A DNA stretch of 64,000 nt from positions 549,675-613,674 of the forward strand of contig NZ_JAGPNM010000002.1 in the NCBI RefSeq assembly GCF_018831085.1. Reading direction: 5' to 3'. Of this stretch, positions 16,659 through 25,545 are shown piece by piece (position 1 is the first letter of the stretch; each line of letters opens with the position of its first letter). The position numbers were made by a program, and so were the translations under genes. Source of the DNA: Rheinheimera oceanensis. Its GTDB lineage: Bacteria > Pseudomonadota > Gammaproteobacteria > Enterobacterales > Alteromonadaceae. Below the pieces are notes generated by a model. That model was not told the origin of the DNA and searched no databases. It saw only the letters and a program-made list of their open reading frames with translations.

Positions 16659-17633
16659 CTACGACGTAAAAAAATAACGGTCTAATATCGCCAGCGTATC
16701 GCGGATATACCCCATGCGTTGCCTGATGTCGGCGCTATGTGGCCGGATACCAATTTTTGCCCCTAACACCGGCAAGCCTGCGGCATCGTTGCACGCAGCC
16801 AAACAACTGTGCATGGCCTGTTCTGTCATCCAGCTGCCGGGTTCACCATTTACTACCAGCCCGCTGCTCTGCGGTGGTTGATGGCTATCGCGCCAGGCAC
16901 CGTATTCGCTATCCTGATCCGATACCCCGGAAAACATCAGCCCGCTTAGTACACCTGCAGCCTGTACTGCCTGAATATGCTCAACAGCACCTGCCACCCG
17001 GCGGGTTTCAAATACCGAGCGCCCCCAGTTAATTACCATACCTAATTGCTGCTCTTTGCCCAGCTCGGTATTTAACTGCGTGATAACGTCCAGCTCATCA
17101 CTTAGTGCTAAAAAGCCTTTTGATGGTGTCTGGCTGGCAAGGTATGCATCGCAGTGTTCAATCACAATACGGGCGCCATGCCAGTTCCAGCTAAGCATAG
17201 TGCGCAGCGATGCCATCAGCGCCGATTTAGAGGATGACGCTTTATGCCTTGCCGGTGCCGTCTGGATTTGAATTGCAGTAACTGCCTGGCGCCCCAGGTG
17301 GGCATTTAATTTACCAATTGCTGTGCAGGCTTGCTGCATAAAGTTAAGAGCAGCCAGGCGCCCGGCTTCATCATCAGAGGCAATACCAAACATTGGGTTT
17401 TGCCCCAGTGCATTCATAATGCCGGGAATACAGGTAAATACGTAATGCCACTGCGGGTCGATATTGGCTAAAAACCAGTTGTCATCATGCTGATGCAAAG
17501 CACCTAAAAACGGGTGCTCCAGGCCTTTGATATTCGGCAGCGCTTTTAATTCGTTGTAATACGCTGTTTCCAGCATAGGATCCCAGCCACTATGGTTGGG
17601 AGAAGCGGCATAAGCGCCCAGATAATATTGCAC
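16659..17633 (-). CDS. DUF4862-family protein
   Basis: A 324-residue protein recognised as DUF4862 from its N-terminus (YYLGAYAASPNHSGWDP), the early segment IKGLEHPFLGALHQHDD and the C-terminal GAKIGIRP. The fold of related sugar-phosphate isomerase/epimerase TIM barrels is plausible, with several Glu/His/Asp residues (IEHCDA, GMVINWGRS) in barrel-like positions, but no reaction is established. The start is GTG 17633, preceded by AAGGAAA six bases upstream; the frame stays open to 17723 without a better start. Homologues are often near carbohydrate genes, but none is adjacent here. Confidence 0.78.
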   Translation of the reverse strand: MQYYLGAYAASPNHSGWDPMLETAYYNELKALPNIKGLEHPFLGALHQHDDNWFLANIDPQWHYVFTCIPGIMNALGQNPMFGIASDDEAGRLAALNFMQQACTAIGKLNAHLGRQAVTAIQIQTAPARHKASSSKSALMASLRTMLSWNWHGARIVIEHCDAYLASQTPSKGFLALSDELDVITQLNTELGKEQQLGMVINWGRSVFETRRVAGAVEHIQAVQAAGVLSGLMFSGVSDQDSEYGAWRDSHQPPQSSGLVVNGEPGSWMTEQAMHSCLAACNDAAGLPVLGAKIGIRPHSADIRQRMGYIRDTLAILDRYFFTS

Positions 17634-17767
17634 AATAAATTTCCTTAGCTGATGCGGTAACTGACAAAAATACAGGCCGGATAAAACGCCAAGATTACCA
17701 TGTTGCCAGCGTTTTGCCTGCAAAGGCCGCAGTATTTGTTGCCGGTGGCAATTTTAGCGGCCAAATA

Positions 17768-17794
17768 ATAACGGCCAGCTAAGCTGACCGTTAT
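17768..17794 (-). terminator. Hairpin after the subtilase operon
   Basis: ATAACGG-x-CAGC-TAA-GCTG-x-CCGTTAT, a stem of 7 + 4 bp with one mismatch, 29 bases beyond the stop of the 1247-residue subtilase and followed on the minus strand by TTATTATTT. Probable intrinsic terminator. Confidence 0.55.
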
Positions 17795-17822
17795 ATTAGA
17801 GAGGCTTGTTAAAAGCTGTAGG

Positions 17823-20800
17823 TTAGCCAGCGCGTTTACCCTGTGGCATAAAACGCAGCAGCAATAACATAGCTAACCAGTACCAGGCCAGCGCGCCACT
17901 GCTGTTTCTGGCCGGTGCGGCAATGCTGATACTGGCATTGGCCGTTTGGCTTTGCCCCAGAGCATCGGTTGCCGTTAAGCTAAGCACTACCGTCTGAGCA
18001 GCTTGCACTTCGGGTAGTGTAAAGCTAATTTCAGCGGCTGTTGGTTGGCTAAGTGGTACAGCAGGCCCGCTGCTTTGTTGCCAGTTCAGGCTGGCAGGCG
18101 TATTGGTTTGCGCCCGCAGGGTTACTTTATCACCCGCCTTACCACTTAGGCTAAACGCGGCTTCGCCATTAATTAAAATGGCCAGTGGCGGAATAATATC
18201 TATTTCCGGCGCATAAACTGCTTCAGTCTGGTTAGCCGCCAGCTGGTAATTAACTTTAAGCAGCACATTACCGCTGGCCTGTGGTGTGCTGGCAAAGTGC
18301 AGTGTCAGGTTTTTCGCCTCAGCCCCGGCTGGTTGCGCCAGCGCAAACGTAATAGCGCCAGCTTGCTGACTATACTCTGCACCGTCTATTGCACTGAGGC
18401 TAAGCCCTTCAGGTACAGCCAGGCTAAATGCTACAGAGCGCGCTGCAGCTGTATTGTTTGCCGCCAGCGTTAGCTGATAACTCAGCGTTGTACCGGCCCC
18501 TACTTTTTGCTGGCTCGTGCCTAATGCCACAACAGGCTCAGCAATGTGAATATCCAGTGCGGTCAGGCCAAAACGTTGCCCTATGCCTGTTTCAGCAGCG
18601 ATGACGCCAACATAGTCATCACCCGGCTCGGCGTCCGCTAATTGCCAGCCAGCCCGTAACGAAAATTGCGATGCCGTATGTGGTACCACAGTCAGTGCCA
18701 GGTTGGCTTCATCTTTATCGCTGATCACCGCCACCGATAAGCTGACATCATCCATGGCACCGGGTGCTGAACCCTGAAAATTGTGCAGCGCAATATAGTA
18801 CACACCGGGCGCAGGTGTCAGCAGGTCGCATATCTCATTGGAATCAACACCGGCGCTCATGCACAACAGATTGTGTATGTCATCAGCGGAACTAAGATCG
18901 CCATCCAGATTTTCATCCGGACCAATATACAAGTCTAAATCAGGGCTGCTGGTACTTTCTACTTTTACCCGAACCCGTTGCGTACTGTTGGTAACGACTA
19001 GCGGCAGTACAAAGCGGTTATCTTTGTTGTAAGCCCATTCCAGATCATAGGGTTGGGTAGTGGGCGCTAACAACTGAATATTATAGCGTTCAGGTTTTAC
19101 CAGACCGCGGGCAAGCGGTTGCAGTTGGTTTATGTTTGCACCACTGTTAAAACCACCTAGCAGTGTTTCACCTTGCGGGCTGCTCACCGTCAGGCTGGCC
19201 TGCTCTGGCCCGGAGCCAGCGACAAATTCCGCTACCACAGGTAAAGTCAGGGTTTGCTGCGGATTGCCGTTACTTAACACCAGTTGGCCAAATTGCCATT
19301 TGCTGGCCGAGGTATGGCCTGAACTGGCGGTAATAGTAAGTACCTGAGTTTCCCCCTCTGCCAGGCTAAAGCTGGCAGGGCTGGCGCTAAGAGTGATATC
19401 GCCCAGCAACGTAGCAGTTCCTGTGCTCCAGCTACCACTTTCAGTAGCGGTAAAGGTGCGGGTCCATGAGCAGGTTAGCACGCAGCGGCTTTGTACCAGG
19501 CTGGCCAGGTTCAACTCGCCGGGGTTACCGCCAAGTTCAGGGTTCGCAGCCAGATAATTGTCGCCGCTTTCATTCAGCAATAAACCGGCATTTACCGCCT
19601 TATCTACCCGCATCATGCCAGCGCCCATATCAAAAAAACTGGCCTGTTGTTTGTTGCCGCTTAACTCATCATCTTTATAAGCCTGGCTGTTCGCGGTCAT
19701 CATCAATGCTGATTGCGCCTGAGCCGGTGTCCAGTGCGGACGCACCGCCTGAATAAGCGCCAGCGCTCCTGCCACATGCGGGCTGGCCATAGAGGTGCCA
19801 TCTAAAAAAGCGTAAGGTACTTCGTTTTTCTGGTTGCTAAACGGCTGATATGGCGTATAAGCGGCATAAATGCTGACACCCGGTGCGGCAATGTCCGGCG
19901 ATAAGTAGCTATCATAAGGATAGCCGGGGCCGCGGGACGAAAACACACCGGCAATTGAACCCAGTTCATCATCCTGGATCAGCTCTGATGCACTGATACT
20001 AACCTGTTGCCCGGCATTTGCTGCCAGCCAGGTTAATAAGGTTTCACCGTCGTCTGCGCTGAGGTTAATGCCGGGCAGCACATGAAAATCATCATCTACA
20101 CTGCTAGCCTCACCTGTTACGTTCATCAATACTAAACCCGCAGCACCACCGGCTTTAACATTAGTACCTTTTTCAACCCTGGCTATCTCACCGCGGCGGC
20201 AGAGCACAATTTGGCCATCAAAGGTACCGGCAGCAAAAGGCGTCAGGCAGTCGGCATCACCGTAATCAGCAGCATTAACCAGCGTTGCACTAACGGCGCC
20301 GCTGGCACTGCGGCCACTAAGCGCCAAACCATTAGCGGTAAGTGTTTTAGCCGAAAACGCACGGTTGTGGCTAAAGGCCGCAACAGTAGTAACCCAGGGT
20401 ACATTTCCCGGTGAGCCTATCGTTTCGCTGTCAGGTCCGGCATTACCGGCAGAAGTAGCCACATGGATACCAAAATTGCGGGCATTAAGAAATACCTGGC
20501 CTTCCAGCGAGCGCCACGGGCTTTCTGCCGGCCCGCCGACAGAATAGTTCAGCACTTTTACACCATTGATGATAGCGTGCTCAACGGCATCCAGTAACAG
20601 CTCTGGGAGGCAGCCTGCCAGATAATCATCACCATTGCCCGGATAACATACCTGATACGATACGATATTAGCATGCGGCGCCATGCCGCTTATTTGCTCA
20701 AACAGGTATGCAGACTCTTCACCTACTGCATTGTAGGCCGGTATGTTTTTCAGTACGTTACCCGCTACAGTACTGGCCACATGGCTGCCATGGCCGTTAA

Positions 20801-21566
20801 AGTCGAAGCCGATTTGTAACCGGTCGCCCAGATCCGGGTACTGTACGGTATCTACCGGCACCAGCGAATAAGCATTGATAATATCGGGGTAACTAACAAT
20901 ACCAATCAGCTTGCTGTTACAAAACTGGCTGTATGTCTGGCAGTCGCCCAGATAATTGCCTTCACCCAGCGGGTTAACATGCTGATAACCATCTCCCCCT
21001 ATAGCAGCAAAACTGGGATGATCAGTATTAATGCCGGTATCCATAATACCTACAACAACGCCCTCACCTTTGCTGGCAACACCGGTCTGGCTTTGCCAGA
21101 TAGCCGGCGCACCGGTATAAGCCGGGCCGGAATCGGTATGCAAATAGTGAATTTGCCTTTTTACTACCGCTTTTACACCCGGTTGCTTTGCCAAAGCCGC
21201 AGCGCCCTGCGCCGACACCCTTACCGCAGCAGCGTTAACACTGTACTGGTACTGGAACAAGGTCTGTACCGGCTCACCAATATGGCTGCTGGCACGGCTT
21301 AGTACACGTGTCTGGTTAGTTCTAAGGCTACCGGCATAATGCTGTACGTTAGTCGATTTAGCATTAAGCAACTGCCCTTTAGCAGCAATACCTGCGGTAG
21401 CCACGGCAGGCTCGTCAAACAGGACAAAGTAAACATTATCGTCACGGCTGGACAGGCTTTTTTGCGCCGCTTTTGGCACATAGTTCAATTTATTCTGACC
21501 ATCGTCAGGTTGTGCTGCCACGGCTGACAAACTCAGCACAGCAGCCAGTAATAAAGTTTTTTTCAT
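17823..21566 (-). CDS. Giant exported S8 subtilisin-like serine protease with PA domain (catalytically intact)
   Basis: A 1247-residue exported protease. It has a signal peptide (1-18), an I9-like propeptide (about 40-140) and an S8 catalytic domain (about 165-640). D176 (GIMDTG), H259 (NGHGSHVAS), oxyanion N375 (TSAGNAG) and S592 (DGTSMASPHVAG) are all present. A PA insertion lies at about 420-530, followed by beta-sandwich and PPC-like repeats. The C-terminal tail has a small-residue stretch, a hydrophobic helix (YWLAMLLLLRF) and basic KRAG, like GlyGly-CTERM sorting signals. AAGGA lies eight bases before the ATG. It follows the dead subtilase gene with a 42-base gap and is probably in the same operon. 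Confidence 0.93.
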   Translation of the reverse strand: MKKTLLLAAVLSLSAVAAQPDDGQNKLNYVPKAAQKSLSSRDDNVYFVLFDEPAVATAGIAAKGQLLNAKSTNVQHYAGSLRTNQTRVLSRASSHIGEPVQTLFQYQYSVNAAAVRVSAQGAAALAKQPGVKAVVKRQIHYLHTDSGPAYTGAPAIWQSQTGVASKGEGVVVGIMDTGINTDHPSFAAIGGDGYQHVNPLGEGNYLGDCQTYSQFCNSKLIGIVSYPDIINAYSLVPVDTVQYPDLGDRLQIGFDFNGHGSHVASTVAGNVLKNIPAYNAVGEESAYLFEQISGMAPHANIVSYQVCYPGNGDDYLAGCLPELLLDAVEHAIINGVKVLNYSVGGPAESPWRSLEGQVFLNARNFGIHVATSAGNAGPDSETIGSPGNVPWVTTVAAFSHNRAFSAKTLTANGLALSGRSASGAVSATLVNAADYGDADCLTPFAAGTFDGQIVLCRRGEIARVEKGTNVKAGGAAGLVLMNVTGEASSVDDDFHVLPGINLSADDGETLLTWLAANAGQQVSISASELIQDDELGSIAGVFSSRGPGYPYDSYLSPDIAAPGVSIYAAYTPYQPFSNQKNEVPYAFLDGTSMASPHVAGALALIQAVRPHWTPAQAQSALMMTANSQAYKDDELSGNKQQASFFDMGAGMMRVDKAVNAGLLLNESGDNYLAANPELGGNPGELNLASLVQSRCVLTCSWTRTFTATESGSWSTGTATLLGDITLSASPASFSLAEGETQVLTITASSGHTSASKWQFGQLVLSNGNPQQTLTLPVVAEFVAGSGPEQASLTVSSPQGETLLGGFNSGANINQLQPLARGLVKPERYNIQLLAPTTQPYDLEWAYNKDNRFVLPLVVTNSTQRVRVKVESTSSPDLDLYIGPDENLDGDLSSADDIHNLLCMSAGVDSNEICDLLTPAPGVYYIALHNFQGSAPGAMDDVSLSVAVISDKDEANLALTVVPHTASQFSLRAGWQLADAEPGDDYVGVIAAETGIGQRFGLTALDIHIAEPVVALGTSQQKVGAGTTLSYQLTLAANNTAAARSVAFSLAVPEGLSLSAIDGAEYSQQAGAITFALAQPAGAEAKNLTLHFASTPQASGNVLLKVNYQLAANQTEAVYAPEIDIIPPLAILINGEAAFSLSGKAGDKVTLRAQTNTPASLNWQQSSGPAVPLSQPTAAEISFTLPEVQAAQTVVLSLTATDALGQSQTANASISIAAPARNSSGALAWYWLAMLLLLRFMPQGKRAG

Positions 21567-21583
21567 TACAGGGATCCTTTATT

Positions 21584-21604
21584 AGCGGGGCCTGCAGCCC
21601 CGCT
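21584..21604 (-). terminator. GC-rich hairpin between the two tandem subtilase genes
   Basis: AGCGGGGC-CTGCA-GCCCCGCT (8-bp stem) fills the middle of the 42-base gap. On the transcribed strand AATAAAGG and the next ribosome site follow, with no T-run. It is more likely an RNA processing, stability or partial attenuation element than a full terminator. Confidence 0.45.
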
Positions 21605-21608
21605 TAAA

Positions 21609-24600
21609 TCAATTGTGGTGAGCGAACCTGCGACGTAGCGCAAGCAGTAGTATCAGCAGCATGCCGGGGCCGAAAGTACCGCTGCTGCTGCCGCTTGAGG
21701 GTGCGGCACTCAGGTTCAGGGAAAAGGCGACAGCAACCTGATGCCGGCCATCGCTGACATTAACCACAAATTCGTAGTTTCCGGCGCTGGTAATATTGCC
21801 ACTTAGTCTGCCGCTACTATCCAGCGTCAGGCCTTGAGGCAAAGTGGCTGCAGTAAAGCTCAGTTCGTCTCCCTCTGCGTCATCAAACAGTGCAGACAAA
21901 TCAAAGAGCAGGCTGGCTCCGGCAGTACCGTTTAGCGTTGTGCTGGCCGGGTTACTTAGTTCCGGTGGCGAAATATTACGGCTGTTTACCTTTATCAACA
22001 CGTCAACGGCCGGGCTGATGTATATTTCAGAGTTATCAATCTGCCCAAACACCTTTAAGTGATAACTGCTGATACCATCAGCATTAAGTACAGAGGCATC
22101 ATCAACCAGAATTTCACCCTTTTTGGTTACCCGTAGTGCATTGTCTGGCAGTGGGTTAACCAAATGCAGTGCATAGCCTTCAGCACCTTCGCTACCCGCC
22201 ATATTAAAAAATGCATTAGATTCAAGCTGAATAACCCCTACTAACTGGCCGGGCTGAGCATTATCCATCACACTAAACTGCTGGCCCCGGCGCGGAGTGG
22301 CGACAAAGCCATGATCATTGCCTAATGTCAGAGCCGACCACATATGGTAATCCGCCTCTTCGGCCAACAGTACAAAGCCTTTACCGCACTGCCCCGCATA
22401 TTCACAAAAGCCATCTACCACGCTCGTTAACGTAGCCCGCTCTCCCGGAGCCAGCGTTATTTCATTGCTGTAACCACTGACCGGTGTACTGCCCCCTTTT
22501 TCGCTTAAGGCAACATAGTTAGCCTGATTACTAATCACCTCTATCAGATTGCCATACCAGTCATACTCATAGCGTACTTCTACCGGCCCCATATTTACCG
22601 GGTTAAAAGCAATAACAGGTTCTCTGTTTGAAGCCGGCATCGCATCACGGTCAGTCTCTATCATGTAACCGAGGTTTTGATTCAGATCCTCCAGCGTCAA
22701 ATCGTCACGCAGCAGTTCTTCCAGGCAGTAATCCACCATTAAGTTGCGGCTATCGGTAGCAAAACGTACCGGCAATTTACTGGTTTTCAGGCTGGCGGCA
22801 GGGTCGGCAGGGTTAATGGGAATATTCAGATCATGGTAGTAATTTACCGGTACCCCGGCTTCATCCAGGCTGATAAAACTCTCTAAAACCAGATCTTTAT
22901 CTTCAATAAAAGTAAACAATTGCTGAATTGACATCCCCGGATAATCGGTCAGGATTTCATTACGCACAATAAACATATCCAGCGAACCGTTTAGCGTTTT
23001 ATCAAAATAACTGCGAAATGGTAAAGCGCGCGGGTTAAAAAACGTGATAGCTAAAGTCAGCTTCTGGCCTGCTTCACAGCGACTGTCAGCTATTACCGCA
23101 CTGGCCAGATTTTGCAGTACCATCCCGCCTTTAGCCCCCACTGTGCTGTCACGGGGTTGAACGTTACGTGCTACCACTGGCAGCGCAGTAAAAGTCATAT
23201 CATAGGCTGAGATATTCTCAAACTCCTGTTCGCGGCTAAAGTAATTGCCGGGAAACAACGCTTCACCTAACGGGAAGTCAGGCCCGTCTGTAGTAAACGA
23301 CGGCAATACCTCACGGTAGGTATTAAAATGTCTTTGAATATCGGCAGCAGGCCGTGGCCGTACTAACCAGGGCAGTTGAATAGCAGGGATATTGTCACCT
23401 GCGTTTAGCCTGAGGTAGCCATCCATTTCACTGGCACGCCACTGTTCGTGAGTGTAATCAGCTGCATCTATCAGTGGCCATTTGGGCAATAAGCTGCCGT
23501 CAATAGTTAGGGTAACCGGCACTGTTACCGCACGTTTGGCCGGAACAACCACCTCGGCTGGTAATTGCCAGCTTAGCGCCCGGCTATCAGGCCCGCCTTC
23601 CCGGCTATGTGCACTAAGCGTATAGGTTAACGGCTGTTCGCTTAGATTGCGGATATACAGCTCCCGGCGCAGCTCTAACTGCTTACCCGGCAATACTTCG
23701 GGGTTGCCTAAATGCAGGCTGGGTAAACCCGATGCCAAATCCCAGGCCACCGCAGGGCTGGCCGCAGCGGCGCTGCTATCTTCCAGGCCTGCGCCGATCC
23801 AGCTTATTGCGGCCAGTTTTTCTGCATCCGGAGTGTTTACCTGATTATTAGCTGTGTTTACCAGTAAAGCTTTTAGCTCAGTGCCGTTAAGCGCAGGCCG
23901 GGCACTTTTAAGCGCCGCCGCAGTAGCAGCAGTTCTGGCCAGTGCAAATACGTTATCGCTGGCTATGCCTTCACCCGAGCCGGTACCTACCAGTGCAATG
24001 TGTTGTTCCTGGTACAAACCAACAAGATCAGGTTTAATCGCATTTACATCGCCCCGCACAGGCCCATGCAATGAGTTAGCCAACACTACCGGCAGTTCAT
24101 CCGCATCAGTGCCAGCCTGTGCTACACCTACAGCCAGAGCCGCCGGTGCTACAGCCTGAATAGGGGTCATATAACTGCTGCTATGTTCAGCAACCCCCTG
24201 AGGCACCAGTACCAGAGTACCTAACGCCGCCGCTTTTTGAATATTCTGTGCCATTACTGCGTAGGTGTCGGTCCAGACATCCTGCTCAGAATAAAAACCC
24301 GGCCCAAAACCAGCCAGATCCAGCACAATAATATCGGCTTTGTCGCTGGTATCACCATCGCGGTTTGGATCAAGCGCCCACTCCAGGGCATCTCTTAACT
24401 GGTCGGTATTAGGCCCAAGCGGGTATACTGAACCGCCAATACGTGATGCCCGGTAAATTTTACCAGCCCAAAGCTCGGCACCGGGTGCCAACTGATGAAT
24501 AATCGAAGCCAGCGCCGTACCGCGGCCTCCGCTACTGCCACTGCTGTCCAGAGCCGAGTCGATCGGGTTCATATCCGCAACAATCATCCGCGGCTCCCGT

Positions 24601-25247
24601 TCACTGAAAAAATCCCAACCTTTAGTAACTACCTTTGTTGGAAAACCATCAAAAGGCACACCGGCATACTGCCAGGCCTTTTGATACGCCTCTGGCGTAC
24701 CTACGCCTCCCAGGCTGGCATGGGTATAGTCAACCCCCGTTGAAATCAGCGCAATTTTCACGCCTTTGCCAACGCTGGCATCAGCTTTTGCGGCAATACC
24801 GGCAGAGCTAAACTGCGGCTTTGCAGACACACTTAACGGAGCCGGTAAAGGCAAGGCATCACTGGCAAGGCTGATACGCTTAACCCCCTCCATCCGGCTA
24901 ACTTCCAGCGCCTGTGCTGCCGTCAGGCTTACCGTAATACTATTGCCCAGCAATTTGCTGCGGCCATGCAGCTCCACTTCAGCAAAACGTACATACAACT
25001 GCTGCAGTAAATCTTCCTGTTGCCGCAGTAATCCAGCCTGCGTATTCGGATTAACACTGCCACCTTCCACAGCAGGGGCTGCGCTGAGCTGCACAACATA
25101 GAGGCTTTGCTTTGCAGATTCGGCCTGCGGCCGGGTTAAACCTGCGTTGTTAGCAGGAACAGGTGTTGCAAGCACCGGCAAACTAAGCAGGCTCAACCCG
25201 CCAAGAGCCAGGTAGCGAGGCAACCAGGGAAATAACGCTTTATACAT
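21609..25247 (-). CDS. Giant exported subtilase-fold protein lacking the catalytic triad (pseudoprotease)
   Basis: A 1212-residue exported protein with a signal peptide (about 1-27), propeptide-like region (about 45-130) and S8-like domain (about 150-500). Every catalytic position is replaced: S169 for Asp (LISTGVDYTH), R242 for His (GGRGTALAS), V352 for the oxyanion Asn (VPQGVAEHS) and G427 for the nucleophile Ser (GEGIAS). The surrounding framework is conserved, so the fold should remain. A long beta-rich C-terminal part follows, including a cadherin/Ig-like repeat (about 1100-1190), and the end is SGTFGPGMLLILLLALRRRF, a GlyGly-CTERM-like sorting signal. The frame is intact, so it is a maintained protein, perhaps an adhesin, binding partner or regulator of the active protease encoded next. 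Confidence 0.88.
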   Translation of the reverse strand: MYKALFPWLPRYLALGGLSLLSLPVLATPVPANNAGLTRPQAESAKQSLYVVQLSAAPAVEGGSVNPNTQAGLLRQQEDLLQQLYVRFAEVELHGRSKLLGNSITVSLTAAQALEVSRMEGVKRISLASDALPLPAPLSVSAKPQFSSAGIAAKADASVGKGVKIALISTGVDYTHASLGGVGTPEAYQKAWQYAGVPFDGFPTKVVTKGWDFFSEREPRMIVADMNPIDSALDSSGSSGGRGTALASIIHQLAPGAELWAGKIYRASRIGGSVYPLGPNTDQLRDALEWALDPNRDGDTSDKADIIVLDLAGFGPGFYSEQDVWTDTYAVMAQNIQKAAALGTLVLVPQGVAEHSSSYMTPIQAVAPAALAVGVAQAGTDADELPVVLANSLHGPVRGDVNAIKPDLVGLYQEQHIALVGTGSGEGIASDNVFALARTAATAAALKSARPALNGTELKALLVNTANNQVNTPDAEKLAAISWIGAGLEDSSAAAASPAVAWDLASGLPSLHLGNPEVLPGKQLELRRELYIRNLSEQPLTYTLSAHSREGGPDSRALSWQLPAEVVVPAKRAVTVPVTLTIDGSLLPKWPLIDAADYTHEQWRASEMDGYLRLNAGDNIPAIQLPWLVRPRPAADIQRHFNTYREVLPSFTTDGPDFPLGEALFPGNYFSREQEFENISAYDMTFTALPVVARNVQPRDSTVGAKGGMVLQNLASAVIADSRCEAGQKLTLAITFFNPRALPFRSYFDKTLNGSLDMFIVRNEILTDYPGMSIQQLFTFIEDKDLVLESFISLDEAGVPVNYYHDLNIPINPADPAASLKTSKLPVRFATDSRNLMVDYCLEELLRDDLTLEDLNQNLGYMIETDRDAMPASNREPVIAFNPVNMGPVEVRYEYDWYGNLIEVISNQANYVALSEKGGSTPVSGYSNEITLAPGERATLTSVVDGFCEYAGQCGKGFVLLAEEADYHMWSALTLGNDHGFVATPRRGQQFSVMDNAQPGQLVGVIQLESNAFFNMAGSEGAEGYALHLVNPLPDNALRVTKKGEILVDDASVLNADGISSYHLKVFGQIDNSEIYISPAVDVLIKVNSRNISPPELSNPASTTLNGTAGASLLFDLSALFDDAEGDELSFTAATLPQGLTLDSSGRLSGNITSAGNYEFVVNVSDGRHQVAVAFSLNLSAAPSSGSSSGTFGPGMLLILLLALRRRFAHHN

Positions 25248-25545
25248 GACAGTTTCTCTTATCGTTATGGTTAATACCCTGCGGCCAGGGCAACAGGCAG
25301 AACTGTCAGGATTAATGCTCCGTTGCTATAACAAAGGCTATCTTTTGAACATTATTTATTTATCTTTTTTAAATTTATTCATCTAAAACAATAACATAAT
25401 CAATTCAGGCAGTTCTGATCCAGGTTTACTAATATCCGACAAACGCAACTATTTGTAACTGCAATTGCTACTTTGTAACCGCAGTTGATACTGACATCTA
25501 AATGTAATAGAACGTATTGCAATAATAACAATCTGAGTCACGCCC
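25248..25545. promoter_or_regulatory. Divergent control region of the subtilase operon and its putative regulator
   Basis: A 298-bp AT-rich gap between the pseudo-subtilase gene (minus) and the CadC-like gene (plus). It contains no credible coding frame. Its main feature is the tandem repeat at 25452-25487; AT-rich tracts around 25340-25395 could hold promoters. Confidence 0.5.
25452..25487. promoter_or_regulatory. Tandem direct repeat TTTGTAACYGCARTTG, 20-bp period
   Basis: TTTGTAACTGCAATTG (25452-25467) and TTTGTAACCGCAGTTG (25472-25487) differ at two positions and start exactly 20 bp apart, two helical turns. OmpR/CadC-type winged-helix regulators bind tandem direct repeats, and such a regulator is encoded 59 bp downstream. 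Binding is inferred, not shown. Confidence 0.5.

Noticed and set aside
23854..25101. Several plus-strand frames of 65-111 codons opposite the pseudo-subtilase.
   Set aside because: Serine/alanine-rich reverse-frame translations of a GC-biased gene, with no start signal or homology.
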